Assembly: GCA_022361315.1 (NCBI GenBank)
Contig: JAKSBB010001106.1
Coordinates: 1-5,548, forward strand
DNA length: 5,548 nucleotides
Source: Desulfobacterales bacterium
Lineage (GTDB): Bacteria > Desulfobacterota > Desulfobacteria > Desulfobacterales > Desulfobacteraceae
Reading direction: 5' to 3'
Every line of letters begins with the position of its first letter. Position 1 is the stretch's first letter. Both the position numbers and the translations under genes were made by a program. The notes beneath the pieces were generated by a model that was not told the origin of the DNA, made no database searches, and saw nothing but the letters and a program-made list of their open reading frames with translations. Positions 5,113 through 5,548 of the stretch are shown piece by piece.

Positions 5113-5394
5113 ATGAAAAAAAAAGATTGCTTCGTTTATGTATTGTACTGCCTGATGTTTACGGTCATCCAGACCGGGTTTTGCCTTGCGGAGGGGCGGA
5201 TGCTCCTCAAACCGCACATTGAGGTGGGCTGGGAAAAAAACAATAACTTTCATAAGTCGGAAACCAACGAAAAAGAGGTGGATACCTATTATGTGAAACC
5301 CGGGTTGGAATTCGGCTATACCACGGAAAAGAGTACCGTGTCCCTGGATTATTGGTTCAATGTACTTCGCTACGATGACCGGGATGATGAATGA
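5113..5394 (+). CDS. N-terminal part of an outer-membrane beta-barrel protein, prematurely ended
   Basis: The ORF encodes 93 residues: a signal peptide (core about 6-22, cleavage near CLA-EG at 26) and the first strands of a barrel. LLKPHIEVGWEKNNNF, then TYYVKPGLEFGYTTEKSTVSLDYWFNVLRYDD alternate polar and hydrophobic residues with turns between, as in the first strands of outer-membrane proteins found with exopolysaccharide/exosortase loci (EpsL-like), normally several hundred residues long. The frame stops at a TGA right after the acidic RYDDRDDE, where family members continue with a loop and many more strands. It is thus probably a truncated gene, though a tiny protein cannot be excluded. 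It lies 32 bases after the preceding gene. The TPR frame begins inside its last codons. Confidence 0.6.
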   Translation: MKKKDCFVYVLYCLMFTVIQTGFCLAEGRMLLKPHIEVGWEKNNNFHKSETNEKEVDTYYVKPGLEFGYTTEKSTVSLDYWFNVLRYDDRDDE

Positions 5395-5548
5395 ATATTA
5401 CGGGCGGAATGAAGCCGCGGTGGTCTATTACCGCGCTCTGGCCAGCACGATGGATTCTCAACCCTTGTCAATCCTGCGCCTGACGACAAACGGGCTGCAC
5501 CGGCTTGGGTACAGTGATGAAGCTGTTGCCGCTGTCCAATTATTCCGG
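5387..5548 (+). CDS. TPR-repeat protein fragment, open at the window end
   Basis: A reading frame, open from 5297 to the window edge, carries tetratricopeptide-like helices: EYYGRNEAAVVYYRALASTM matches the second half of one TPR (G, then paired Ala and Tyr, then AL), and GLHRLGYSDEAVAAVQLF matches the next. TPRs mediate protein binding in assembly complexes. In-frame ATGs at 5375, 5384 and 5387 are possible starts; none has a good ribosome site and no signal peptide follows. The segment reads like the interior of a longer TPR protein rather than an N-terminus. If 5387 is the start, it overlaps the barrel gene by eight bases. The 3' end is outside the window. Confidence 0.5.
   Translation, partial: MNEYYGRNEAAVVYYRALASTMDSQPLSILRLTTNGLHRLGYSDEAVAAVQLFR

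Noticed and set aside
5391..5481. ATG at 5391 overlapping the barrel stop as a coupled gene start
   Set aside because: The frame gives a 30-residue peptide rich in Trp, Arg and Pro with no features, whereas the frame from 5387 has TPR helices.

Overview
The window is a gene-dense, plus-strand-only stretch from what looks like a Gram-negative deltaproteobacterium (Desulfobacterota, most like the Desulfobacterales; an inference). The grounds are a VPLPA-type exosortase sorting tail, a short PilZ protein, a HAMP-only membrane protein whose N-terminus (RRQVYIKKEFQTRF) resembles chemoreceptor-like proteins of that group, a lipobox protein and an outer-membrane barrel start. Base composition is roughly balanced in genes and clearly AT-rich in the one large gap. 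No tRNA, rRNA, CRISPR, transposase or phage gene was seen.

Left block (1-2290), four genes with gaps of about 40-55 bases: the 3' part of a small secreted acidic protein; a MotA/PomA-type proton-channel (stator) subunit with no MotB/ExbD-type partner in view; a one-domain PilZ protein (predicted c-di-GMP effector); and a secreted protein ending in a VPLPA-CTERM sorting signal.

Gap (2291-2707): about 417 bases of AT-rich DNA with several dyads, a perfect 12-bp palindrome over a TATAAT box, an 11-bp direct repeat, a candidate sigma-54 promoter (GG-N10-GC) and a tiny ORF resembling a signal peptide. It is probably the control region of the right block.

Right block (2723-5548), tightly spaced and probably one operon: a SurA-like chaperone lipoprotein that lacks the parvulin domain; a two-pass HAMP protein without an output domain; a small secreted gluzincin-type metallopeptidase (HEIAH...E); a secreted helical protein with a Pro/Thr/Ser-rich tail; the first 93 residues of an outer-membrane beta-barrel that stops abruptly; and, overlapping in another frame, a TPR protein that runs off the end. 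Nearly every product is exported or membrane-bound, so I infer an envelope assembly or surface/exopolysaccharide locus tied to an exosortase system encoded elsewhere. The oddest points are the lone stator next to PilZ, the catalytic-domain-free SurA relative, and the barrel/TPR junction, which looks like a deletion or assembly join.
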